NCBI GenBank assembly: GCA_030612165.1
Contig: JAUWOK010000005.1
Location: forward strand, 1-20,368
DNA from: Dehalococcoidia bacterium
GTDB taxonomy: Bacteria > Chloroflexota > Dehalococcoidia > GIF9 > AB-539-J10
Direction: 5' to 3'
DNA: 20,368 nt
Positions within the stretch are counted from its first letter, which is position 1, and each line of letters opens with the position of its first letter. Under the pieces are notes generated by a model. That model worked only from the letters and a program-made list of their open reading frames with translations, was not told the DNA's origin and searched no databases. Positions 6,674 through 14,134 of the stretch are shown one piece after another. A program made the position numbers and the translations under genes.

Positions 6674-8185
6674 ATGGCAGGACGAAATCAAGATATCGTT
6701 TCCATAATTAAAGAAAAGATCGAGCATTTTGGCAACTCTACGACCATAGCCAACGTGGGCACAGTCGTGGAGGTAGGAGACAACATAGCTCGAGTGAGCG
6801 GGCTTGGTGCGGCAAAATATAACGAGTTACTGGAATTTCCCCACGATATTATGGGGATGGCTCTCAACCTGGAGGAGGATAGCATCGGTGTCGCCATTCT
6901 CGGCGACTGTAGCCAGATCAAGGAAGGCGACGAGGTGCGCTCCTCGGGCAAGGTGAGCGAGGTTCCTGTTGGTGATAACCTCATAGGCAGGGTAGTTGAC
7001 CCTCTGGGCCGACCATGCGATGGCAAAGGCCCGATCAGGACAGAAAAAACCCGGCCGCTAGAACGGATAGCACCCAACGTGGTGCAGAGACAGGCTGTAG
7101 GTACTCCCGTGCAGACGGGTATTAAAGCCATAGACAGTATGACTCCTATCGGACGGGGCCAGCGCGAGCTCATTATCGGAGACCGTTTCACCGGTAAAAC
7201 AGCCATTGCCCTGGACACCATAATCGCCCAGAAAGGGGAAGACCTCACCTGTATTTATGTGGCTATCGGGCAGAAAACATCCAAGGTGGCACAGGTAGCA
7301 GCCATTCTGGAAAGATTCGGAGCGATGGCACACACTATCATCGTCACCGCTAACGCTTCAGACCCTGCCCCCCTGCAGTATATCGCCCCATATGCTGGCT
7401 GTGCCATGGGAGAGGAATTCATGGAGCAGGGCAAAGATGTTTTGATTGTCTATGATGATCTTTACAAGCACGCATGGGCATACCGCCAGCTTTCCCTGCT
7501 GCTCCGCCGCCCCCCAGGCAGAGAGGCTTATCCGGGAGACATCTTCTATCTGCACAGTCGTCTTCTGGAGAGAGCAGCCAGATTGGCTCCTGAATATGGG
7601 GGTGGGTCTCTTACCGCCCTGCCTATTATTGAAACCCAGGCCGGTGACATGTCCGCTTACATTCCCACCAATGTAATCTCCATCACCGATGGACAAATCT
7701 ACCTGGAACCCGACCTGTTCAATGCTGGCATACGCCCGGCAGTGAACGTAGGCTTATCCGTATCTCGGGTTGGTGGAGCTGCCCAGAGAAAAGCTATGCG
7801 GCAGGTAGCGGGCCAGCTACGACTGGAATTAGCCCAATTCCACGAACTGGAATCTTTTGCTGAATTTGGCACTGAAGAACTGGACAAAACCACCAGGGAT
7901 CAACTGGAACGGGGACGGCGCATCACCGAGATATTGAAACAACCACAGTATTCCCCGGTATCCCTGGGCAAAGAAGTAATAATTCTCTATGCGGTAACCA
8001 ACGGTTATCTTGACGATGTGCCAGTAGACCAGGTTATAACCTGGGAAAAAGCTCTCTCTAGTTTTATGGACATTAACTACCCCGAACTGGAACAAACAAT
8101 CAATACGGATAAAGAAATAAAGGCAGAGCTTAAAGAGAGGCTAAAGGCAGCCGTCCTGAAATTCAAGCAAGGTGTCACTTATTAA
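6674..8185 (+). CDS. atpA: F-type ATP synthase subunit alpha
   Basis: This is a 503-residue alpha subunit, three copies of which alternate with beta in F1 and bind nucleotide without fast catalysis. The beta-barrel N-domain occupies about 26-95. The P-loop is GDRFTGKT (169-176), where almost all alpha subunits have GDRQTGKT; Phe replaces the Gln that sits at position 172 in E. coli too. K175 and T176 are kept. Other family blocks are IYVAIGQK (194-201), SLLLRRPPGREAYPGD (274-289) and YLHSRLLERAARL (292-304). The arginine finger R365 is in GLSVSRVGGAAQ (360-371), so contribution to the beta catalytic site is intact. VYDDLYKHAWAYRQ (259-272) has Tyr where Ser is usual. The ATG at 6674 has a weak purine-rich site upstream. 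Only two bases separate its stop from atpG. Confidence 0.96.
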   Translation: MAGRNQDIVSIIKEKIEHFGNSTTIANVGTVVEVGDNIARVSGLGAAKYNELLEFPHDIMGMALNLEEDSIGVAILGDCSQIKEGDEVRSSGKVSEVPVGDNLIGRVVDPLGRPCDGKGPIRTEKTRPLERIAPNVVQRQAVGTPVQTGIKAIDSMTPIGRGQRELIIGDRFTGKTAIALDTIIAQKGEDLTCIYVAIGQKTSKVAQVAAILERFGAMAHTIIVTANASDPAPLQYIAPYAGCAMGEEFMEQGKDVLIVYDDLYKHAWAYRQLSLLLRRPPGREAYPGDIFYLHSRLLERAARLAPEYGGGSLTALPIIETQAGDMSAYIPTNVISITDGQIYLEPDLFNAGIRPAVNVGLSVSRVGGAAQRKAMRQVAGQLRLELAQFHELESFAEFGTEELDKTTRDQLERGRRITEILKQPQYSPVSLGKEVIILYAVTNGYLDDVPVDQVITWEKALSSFMDINYPELEQTINTDKEIKAELKERLKAAVLKFKQGVTY

Positions 8186-8187
8186 AA

Positions 8188-9048
8188 ATGGCCAATTCTC
8201 AAATCGTTCGCAGACGCATACACAGCATCAGGAATGCCGCCAAGATCTGTAAGGCAACGGAAATGATTGCCACTGCCAGGATGAAGCGGGCGCAAGAACA
8301 GGCAACAGCAGGACGTCCTTATGCGGACAAAATCAGGCAGGTCGTATCCGACCTTGCTCTTCAACCTGAGGATAACGGCAACGTCCACCCTTTATTGCAA
8401 AAGCGCGACACCACTAAAACAGCCATCATCCATATCACTACCGACCACGGGTTATGCGGGGGACTGAATGCCAATCAAAACCATCTCGTAGCCAGCTCCA
8501 TTTTGGAACAGAGTGCACCTGTTATTCTAATCGTCATAGGCCGCAAAGGAAAAGGTTTTGCTCGCGTCACCCGGCGTGATACCTACGCCGTGTTCACCGG
8601 CATCAGCGACAGCCCCAGATTACAGGAAACATTGCCCATTTCCCGGGTTATTATTAACGGCTATAGCAAGGGAGATTTTGATCTGGTATATCTTGCCTAC
8701 CCGCGCTTCACCTCTGCTATAAAACAAACTCCAGTGATGGAAATATTGCTTCCCGTAAAGCCACCTCCATCGCCCGCACCTCAAGCAAGAGAGTACCTCT
8801 ACGAGCCATCACCTGATGTCGTCCTGGCAGAATTACTGCCCAGATTTGTAGAGATGCAGATATACCACGCTATTCTGGAACTCAAGGCATGTGAGCAATC
8901 AGCGCGGATGGTTGCCATGCGCGATGCTAGTGACAATGCTCATGAACTTATGCAGAGTCTAATCATGACTTTGCACAGGCTCAGACAGGAAAACATCACC
9001 AGGGAAATATGTGACATCAGCGGAGGCGCTGAAGCCCTGGCCAGATGA
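8188..9048 (+). CDS. atpG: F-type ATP synthase subunit gamma
   Basis: This is the 286-residue central rotor shaft that turns within alpha3-beta3. Both coiled-coil ends are conserved: the N-terminal RIHSIRNAAKICKATEMIA (10-28) with ARMKRAQ, and the C-terminal MVAMRDASDNAHELM (241-255) with RQENITREICDISGGAEAL (267-285). The central Rossmann-like domain includes ITTDHGLCGGLNANQ (83-97), a standard gamma block. There is no cyanobacterial/chloroplast-type regulatory insert. The ATG is two bases after the atpA stop; the nearest ribosome-like site AAGGTG lies inside the atpA 3' end at a long distance, so translation is probably coupled. Confidence 0.95.
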   Translation: MANSQIVRRRIHSIRNAAKICKATEMIATARMKRAQEQATAGRPYADKIRQVVSDLALQPEDNGNVHPLLQKRDTTKTAIIHITTDHGLCGGLNANQNHLVASSILEQSAPVILIVIGRKGKGFARVTRRDTYAVFTGISDSPRLQETLPISRVIINGYSKGDFDLVYLAYPRFTSAIKQTPVMEILLPVKPPPSPAPQAREYLYEPSPDVVLAELLPRFVEMQIYHAILELKACEQSARMVAMRDASDNAHELMQSLIMTLHRLRQENITREICDISGGAEALAR

Positions 9049-9070
9049 GCTGTACGAAGGGAGATAACCC

Positions 9071-10465
9071 GTGGCAAAAGGTAAAGTAGTTCAGGTTCTT
9101 GGAACAGTAATTGATATGGAATTTCCGCCCGGCGAGCTGCCGGCAATCAATAACGGCATTGTTATCCCGCAAGGAGACAATCAGATTATCGTTGAGGTAC
9201 AACACCATATAGGAAATAACCAGGTGCGAGGAATTGCTTTGTCCCCTACCGAGGGACTGGCCAGAGGAGTCGAAGCTATAGATATGGAGACTGCGATAAC
9301 TGTGCCTGTAGGTTCAGCCACATTGGGCAGGTTATTTAATGTTTATGGTGAGCCGCTGGACGGGTTGGGAGAAGTTAAAACCAACTTAAGGCAGCCCATC
9401 CATCGCTCCCCACCTACTCTGGAAGAACAGGAAACCACTCCTCAAATGTTAGAAACAGGGCTCAAAGTGTTGGATCTTATCGCTCCTTTTGCCAGAGGAG
9501 GCAAAATAGGTGCCTACGGCGGCGCTGGAGTGGGCAAGACGGTGATCATTATGGAACTCATTCGCAACATCGCCTCTGTGCATGGAGGCTGCTCCGTTTT
9601 CGTCGGCATAGGTGAAAGGTCGCGGGAAGGAAATGACCTCTGGGTAGAGTTGCAAAGATCCGGGGTTCTGGAAAAAACCGTCCTTGTTTTCGGCCAGATG
9701 AACGAAACCCCCGGAGTACGCTCCCGGGTAGGGTTAACTGGAGTAACTATGGCAGAGTACTTTCGTGATATTGAAGGGCAAAATGTACTCCTGTTCATAG
9801 ACAACATCTATCGCTATGTGCTGGCCAATATGGAGCTATCCGCCCTCCTGGGCCGCATGCCCTCAGCAGTAGGGTATCAGCCAACCCTGGGCACGGATGT
9901 TGGCGAACTGGAAGAAAGAATTACCACGACCAAAAAGGGGGCAATTACTTCCTTTCAGGCTATTTATGTACCAGCTGATGATTACACAGACCCGGGCATA
10001 GTAGCCACTTATGGCCATCTGGATGCCATTATCGTTCTGGAACGTTCCATCTCCGAGATGGGCATTTACCCCGCCGTTGATCCCCTGACCTCAACATCCC
10101 GGATTCTTGATCCTGCCGTCGTCGGCCAAGAACATTATCAAGTAGCCATGGGGGTGCAACAAACGCTGCAGAGATACAAAGAGTTACAGGACATTATAGC
10201 CATTCTGGGCATGGAAGAACTGAACGACGAAGATAAGCTGACAGTGCACAGGGCCCGGCGCATTCAGAAATTCTGTTCTCAACCTTTCTATGTATCGGAA
10301 CAGTTTACCGGTGTGCCCGGCAAATATGTGTCCATAGAGGATACGGTGCGCGGCTTCAAGGAAATCCTGGAAGGGAAGCACGATGACCTTCCGGAGACTG
10401 CATTTTATATGGTGGGAACCATTGAAGAAGCCGTAGAGAAAGCCAGACAACTGGGAGAAGAATAA
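9071..10465 (+). CDS. atpD: F-type ATP synthase subunit beta
   Basis: This is the 464-residue catalytic subunit. The Walker A motif GGAGVGKT (150-157, Lys156), GERSREGND (181-189, with catalytic Glu182 and Arg183), Walker B LLFIDNI (240-246, Asp244), the SALLGRMPSAVGYQPTL block (257-273) and the adenine-stacking Tyr333 in GIYPAVDP (331-338) are all present, so it should be active. The lever loop reads MEELNDED (381-388) for the usual DELSEED. The stretch after YVPADD (299-304) is atypical: YTDPGIVATYGHLDAIIVLER instead of the near-universal [21 protein letters not shown]. The start is GTG at 9071 behind AAGGGAGA at good spacing. Confidence 0.96.
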   Translation: MAKGKVVQVLGTVIDMEFPPGELPAINNGIVIPQGDNQIIVEVQHHIGNNQVRGIALSPTEGLARGVEAIDMETAITVPVGSATLGRLFNVYGEPLDGLGEVKTNLRQPIHRSPPTLEEQETTPQMLETGLKVLDLIAPFARGGKIGAYGGAGVGKTVIIMELIRNIASVHGGCSVFVGIGERSREGNDLWVELQRSGVLEKTVLVFGQMNETPGVRSRVGLTGVTMAEYFRDIEGQNVLLFIDNIYRYVLANMELSALLGRMPSAVGYQPTLGTDVGELEERITTTKKGAITSFQAIYVPADDYTDPGIVATYGHLDAIIVLERSISEMGIYPAVDPLTSTSRILDPAVVGQEHYQVAMGVQQTLQRYKELQDIIAILGMEELNDEDKLTVHRARRIQKFCSQPFYVSEQFTGVPGKYVSIEDTVRGFKEILEGKHDDLPETAFYMVGTIEEAVEKARQLGEE

Positions 10466-10467
10466 CA

Positions 10468-10878
10468 TTGACTACCTTTAAACTGGAAATCGTTACTGCG
10501 GAGAGGATGACCTTTTCCGGGGATGTCAGCGAAATAGTCGCCTGGGGGACGGAAGGACAGATGGGCATTCTTCCCCATCATATCCCCTTGATGACCATGC
10601 TTCGCCCCGGAGACCTGCTCATCAAAAAAGGTGAGGAGGAGCAATACATGGCAATCAGCGGAGGTTTCCTGGAGGTGGGTCTGGACAAGGTAGTAATTCT
10701 TGCCGATGCCTGCGAGCGCGCCGAGGAAATTGATATAGAGCGCGCTGAAGCAGCCAGACGCCATGCTGAGAAAACCCTGAAATCCTCCCCCTCCAGAATG
10801 GCAACCGCCGCGGCAGAAACCGCCCTCCGCCGCTCTTTGGTCAGGTTAAAAGTAGCGTACAAAAGACCACACCGTTAA
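10468..10878 (+). CDS. atpC: F-type ATP synthase subunit epsilon
   Basis: This is a 136-residue epsilon subunit with the N-terminal beta-sandwich (1-82; landmarks GQMGILPHHIPLMTML 30-45 and MAISGGFLEV 61-70) and a full C-terminal two-helix arm (83-136), which in other bacteria folds up to inhibit ATP hydrolysis. The arm keeps the I-D-x-x-R-A signature (I88, D89, R92, A93), together with E83, R122 and R126. As I recall, these are the ATP-binding positions of the Bacillus PS3 epsilon, with the same numbering. The position of PS3 Arg99 is His99 here. The start is TTG at 10468, two bases after atpD stops, with GGGAG in the end of atpD. It is the last gene of the operon. Confidence 0.94.
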   Translation: MTTFKLEIVTAERMTFSGDVSEIVAWGTEGQMGILPHHIPLMTMLRPGDLLIKKGEEEQYMAISGGFLEVGLDKVVILADACERAEEIDIERAEAARRHAEKTLKSSPSRMATAAAETALRRSLVRLKVAYKRPHR

Positions 10879-10897
10879 GATGCGACTTAAACTCAAA

Positions 10898-10925
10898 GAA
10901 AAAGTGCCTCTCAAGGCGGTTTTTT
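10898..10925. terminator. Short bidirectional terminator-like hairpin
   Basis: GCCT (10906-10909) pairs with AGGC (10914-10917) around a CTCA loop. The stem is extended by a T-G pair and, past one mismatch, by an A tract pairing with the T tract (to 10925). T runs follow the hairpin on both strands, so it could end both the atp operon and the opposing khpA transcript. The stem is short, so strength is uncertain. Confidence 0.5.
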
Positions 10926-10939
10926 GCAAATGGTGAAAT

Positions 10940-11170
10940 TTACAATATCTGCAATCGAACCCTGACTTCGTTCCTAGCAGCCTTTACCCTGAGCAGGGTA
11001 CGCATCGCCTGGGCTACGCGCCCTTGCTTACCAATTATTCTACCCTTATCTTCAGGCGCGACATCCAGCTTTATCAGGAGACCAAACTCGTCATCTTCTT
11101 CCTCAGTAATAACTACCTTATCTGGCTCGGTGACTATAGATTTAGCAATATACTCTATTAAATCTTTCAT
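10940..11170 (-). CDS. khpA: KH-domain RNA-binding protein KhpA
   Basis: This is a 76-residue single KH-domain protein. It has the RNA-binding GxxG loop in RIIGKQGRVAQAMRTLL (44-60, with GKQG at 47-50) and the starting helix MKDLIEYIAKSIV. It matches the small KhpA (YlqC) family, which binds RNA, often pairs with KhpB, and affects cell-size control in Firmicutes. Its place directly after rpsP is the common bacterial arrangement. The only ATG is at 11168-11170; AAAGGAGG lies a rather long 13 bases upstream. It is the last visible gene of the leftward cluster and meets atpC across the shared hairpin. Confidence 0.9.
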   Translation of the reverse strand: MKDLIEYIAKSIVTEPDKVVITEEEDDEFGLLIKLDVAPEDKGRIIGKQGRVAQAMRTLLRVKAARNEVRVRLQIL

Positions 11171-11217
11171 TATTTGCTGTCTGCCTCCTTTTCTAGACGA
11201 TTAATCACTGGCCTTAT

Positions 11218-11484
11218 TCAAGCTTTTTTAAGCTGCTCGAATTTTTCCAGAATTCCCAAGCGACGAAGCAAACTAGCGACTGTATCCGTGGGTTGAGCAC
11301 CGTTACCAAGCCATTTCAAAGCTTTATCTTCGTCAATATCAAAAACCGCAGGATCAGCCAGTGGATTGTAATGACCAATAGTCTCAATGAAAGAACCATC
11401 TCTCGCTGAACGACTGTCGGCTACCACAACCCTGTACATTGGCCTGTTCTTGGCCCCTACTCTACGCAACCTAATCTTAACCAT
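11218..11484 (-). CDS. rpsP: 30S ribosomal protein S16
   Basis: This is an 88-residue S16 starting MVKIRLRRVGAKNRPMYRVV, with the family blocks ADSRSARDGSFIETIGHYNPL and ALKWLGNGAQPTDTVASLL. The ATG at 11482-11484 is preferred because S16 proteins almost always begin with M-V-K-I-R-L; a TTG three codons upstream (11491-11493) is also open and closer to AAGGAT. A TTGACA at plus 11517-11522 (minus-strand reading) with GATAAT 18 bases on would start transcription right at the gene, so separate promotion is uncertain. Read-through from the ATPase operon is possible. ffh, rimM and trmD, often nearby, are not in the window. Confidence 0.95.
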   Translation of the reverse strand: MVKIRLRRVGAKNRPMYRVVVADSRSARDGSFIETIGHYNPLADPAVFDIDEDKALKWLGNGAQPTDTVASLLRRLGILEKFEQLKKA

Positions 11485-11577
11485 AATATCCAATTATCCT
11501 TCAATTCATTCCTGTTTGTCAATTTTGTTAACTGCCCCCACTCCAAAAAGGATTTCCGGCACTGGCCTTTGCCTTGC

Positions 11578-12033
11578 TTAAATGCCAACCACTCCAGAAC
11601 TATAAGAAAATGCATACTGCGTCGTTGTCTTCAATATTTTCCTGATTACAGCCAACTGCGGCCTATACAACCTGATTATACCTCCATCACAGGCAACAGG
11701 CATGCTCAGAATATGAGAGATAATCTTTTCCTCCACCACCCCTTCCCCACATGGAATCAACATCGTACCCTTACCCACCTCCAGCATTATAATCACAGGC
11801 AGCAGTAACGCCTCACGCTCAGAAACATCTAACAACTCTGCAAGATAAGCAATCTCCTGCTTCTTAAAAAAGTGCTTGCTTCCATCATGGCAAGGCACAT
11901 AAGGACGTGCCTCACATAACAATTCGGATAGCTTCTTCCTGCTCTGTGGCATGCCAGAATTCACTATCCTGAGCTCTTCCTTCAGACACTCTTGAAGTAG
12001 CTTCTCGTAGCGAATCCCGGCAACCATTTCCAT
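11578..12033 (-). CDS. DUF61 (UPF0216) family protein, archaeal-type
   Basis: This is a 151-residue protein that matches the DUF61/UPF0216 pattern, a family of unknown function known mainly from archaea. Landmarks are RKKLSELLCEARPYV (32-46), DGSKHFFKKQEIAYLAELL (50-68), LLLPVIIMLEVGKG (76-89), the late IIRLYRPQLAVIRKIL (119-134) and the characteristic end KTTTQYAFSY (135-144), which corresponds to the archaeal LPTTTQYAF. No membrane helix or signal is seen. The ATG at 12031-12033 abuts the stop of the V-type subunit D gene with no gap, so it is part of that operon and probably translationally coupled. The position suggests it came along with the archaeal-type ATPase. The assignment rests on motif memory without a database search. 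Confidence 0.75.
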   Translation of the reverse strand: MEMVAGIRYEKLLQECLKEELRIVNSGMPQSRKKLSELLCEARPYVPCHDGSKHFFKKQEIAYLAELLDVSEREALLLPVIIMLEVGKGTMLIPCGEGVVEEKIISHILSMPVACDGGIIRLYRPQLAVIRKILKTTTQYAFSYSSGVVGI

Positions 12034-12666
12034 CTATTCCCGCGCCACCAGCATCTTTACCCGCTTCAACCGCCCTTTTTCCTCTCTGTCCCTCTCCTCA
12101 AACTTCATTTTTAAATAGCTGATTGTCACCCGTAATCCTGGAATGATTATGTGTTCCAGCGCATTGGCCGTTCTCTTCGACCTGTTTATCTCCGTTCCCA
12201 GAAGCTCCAGTCTCCTCTGTGCCTCCGCCAGCCCGGCAACACTCTTCAAACATTCTTCAAACAGACGACCCGCCTCATCCACCAGTGAAGAGGTATCCAC
12301 CATACTGTATGCTTGCACCTCTCTTTTCCTCTCTGCCATTTCAAACGAGGGAACCCTTACCCCGGCAATATTCCTCAAGCCGGTATCCACCTTCAACCCT
12401 GTCCCCGCCACCACCATCTCCTTTTCCAGTGCTATATATCCGTGGTACCCTGACGCCACAGATAGGGCTTTATAAGCCGCGTCAAAATCCTTTATCAGCT
12501 TTTCTCTAGCTTCCACTGCCTCCCTTGCCGCCTGCAAAAACTCCATAGTAAGAATAGAAAGCCTGTCCTTGACTATCTTCTGCACCCTTACTGAGAGTGA
12601 AAGCCTGCGCTTTAAATTCACCAGTTCAATCTTTGTAGGTCTAACCTTGAGTATTTGCTGTGACAT
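12034..12666 (-). CDS. ntpD: V/A-type ATPase subunit D (central shaft)
   Basis: This is a 210-residue coiled-coil subunit that, with F, forms the central rotor inside A3B3, analogous to gamma of F-type. The N-terminal helix shows RPTKIELVNLKRRLSLSVRV (9-28), the family's opening block, and the C-terminal helix has INRSKRTANALEHIIIPGLR (159-178), the conserved D-subunit signature. The ATG at 12664-12666 has AAGG close by. It lies 25 bases after the B subunit gene and directly abuts the DUF61 gene. Confidence 0.93.
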   Translation of the reverse strand: MSQQILKVRPTKIELVNLKRRLSLSVRVQKIVKDRLSILTMEFLQAAREAVEAREKLIKDFDAAYKALSVASGYHGYIALEKEMVVAGTGLKVDTGLRNIAGVRVPSFEMAERKREVQAYSMVDTSSLVDEAGRLFEECLKSVAGLAEAQRRLELLGTEINRSKRTANALEHIIIPGLRVTISYLKMKFEERDREEKGRLKRVKMLVARE

Positions 12667-12691
12667 TTACCTTAATAGTCCTTCATAATTG

Positions 12692-14095
12692 TCAGGATGA
12701 CGCTTCTTGCTTCGGTAAATAACGCTCAATAAACTCCTCTTTGATCAGCTTAAGATCCTCTTTAGGCAAAGCGGAAAATAGCTTCCAGGCAATATCCAAT
12801 GTCTCTTCAACCGTCCTCTTCTCAAATTCTCCCTGAGCGATGAACTTGCTCTCAAAATCGCTGGCGTTAGCCAGATATACCTTGTCTCTTTCCCCCAACG
12901 ATTCAGCTCCTATAATCGTCGAGATTTCCCTGAGGTAACACCCCTCGGCATAAGCGGCATACGACTGCATAAAAACATTATTGTGGTCTTCTCTGGTCTT
13001 ACCCTCGCCGATACCTTCCTTCATCATTCTGGAAAGGGACAGAAACACATCTATAGGCGGGTATATTCCTTTTCTCTCCAGGTTGCGGGAGAGCACAACC
13101 TGTCCTTCGGTTATGTAACCGGTGAGATCAGGAATGGGGTGAGTGATATCGTCATCGGGCATAGTCAGAATGGGCATGATGGTTACCGATCCTTCCTTGT
13201 CAAAAACCCTGCCAGCCCTCTCATACATAGTCGCCAGGTCAGTGTACATATAGCCCGGATAACCCCGTCTGGAGGGTATTTCCTCGCGCATGGAGGAAAG
13301 CTCACGAAGTGCTTCGCAATAATTGGTCATATCAGTAAGAATTACCAATACGTGCATTCCATGTTGCCATGCCAGGTGCTCAGCCGCAGTCAGTGCCAGC
13401 CTGGGAGTTGATATCCGCTCAATAACCGGATCTGAAGCCGTATTGATAAAAGCAACTGTTCTCTCCAACGCACCCGTCTCTTCAAGGTTTTTCATGAAGA
13501 AAGAAGCGTCATCATAACTCACTCCGATAGCTCCCAGCACGATCGCAAACTTTTCTGCCTTCCCCTTCACCGCAGCCTGTCTGATAACCTGGGCCACGAT
13601 CTGGTTATGCGGCAATCCCGAACCGCTGAAGATGGGCAATTTCTGTCCCCTGACCAGGGCATTTAATCCATCTATGGCAGAAATTCCAGTTTCAATAAAT
13701 TCCGACGGTGGCCGACGGGATGCAGGGTTCATCGGCTCACCGTTAATGTCCATGTAACCTTCCGGAACAAAAGCAGGCACTCCGTCTATAGGTTTTCCCA
13801 TGCCATTAAAAATTCTTCCCAGAAGGTCACCAGATACCGGCAGTTTCAGGGTTTCTCCCTTACATCTTATCTTACTATCGGCAAGGTCCACTTCGCTGAC
13901 CCCACCAAACACCTGCACTACGGTTGCCTCAGCACTGATATCAATCGCCTGCCCGCTCTTTATCTCCCCGTTCGCCAGGCGGACATCAACCACTTCATTA
14001 AACTTTACGCCAGGGATACTCTCAGCCACAAGCAGAGAGCCCTTAGCTCTTTTAATTGCCCCCGATTCCTTAACATAAAGTGAGGAGACTTCCAT
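12692..14095 (-). CDS. ntpB: V/A-type ATPase subunit B (non-catalytic)
   Basis: This is the 467-residue regulatory subunit of the A3B3 head. It has no Walker A lysine; the equivalent loop reads FSGSGLPHN (156-164), which is standard for B. Other B-type blocks are GRIFNGMGKPIDGVP (93-107), ILTDMTNYCEALRELSSMREEIPSR (252-276) and YTDLATMYERAGRV (284-297). The arginine finger is R356 in LSLSRMMKEGIGEGKTREDH (352-371). The ATG at 14093-14095 follows GGGAGGG at good spacing, a strong ribosome site fitting a three-copy subunit. It lies 39 bases after the A subunit gene. Confidence 0.96.
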   Translation of the reverse strand: MEVSSLYVKESGAIKRAKGSLLVAESIPGVKFNEVVDVRLANGEIKSGQAIDISAEATVVQVFGGVSEVDLADSKIRCKGETLKLPVSGDLLGRIFNGMGKPIDGVPAFVPEGYMDINGEPMNPASRRPPSEFIETGISAIDGLNALVRGQKLPIFSGSGLPHNQIVAQVIRQAAVKGKAEKFAIVLGAIGVSYDDASFFMKNLEETGALERTVAFINTASDPVIERISTPRLALTAAEHLAWQHGMHVLVILTDMTNYCEALRELSSMREEIPSRRGYPGYMYTDLATMYERAGRVFDKEGSVTIMPILTMPDDDITHPIPDLTGYITEGQVVLSRNLERKGIYPPIDVFLSLSRMMKEGIGEGKTREDHNNVFMQSYAAYAEGCYLREISTIIGAESLGERDKVYLANASDFESKFIAQGEFEKRTVEETLDIAWKLFSALPKEDLKLIKEEFIERYLPKQEASS

Positions 14096-14134
14096 AATAA
14101 CCCTCCCTTTTGACCATAGATTTCTTTTTAACCA

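Noticed and set aside
4357..10878. Possibility that the F-type operon is an N-ATPase (Na+-pumping alternative F-type).
   Set aside because: N-ATPase operons start with beta and epsilon, carry AtpQ/AtpR and lack delta. Here the order is the usual B-E-F-H-A-G-D-C with delta, and subunit c lacks the Na+ ligand pattern.
11493..11522. TTGACA-N18-GATAAT on the minus strand as the rpsP promoter.
   Set aside because: The -10 box overlaps the ribosome site and would start transcription at the start codon. A leaderless mRNA is possible but the match may be chance, so it is only mentioned under rpsP.
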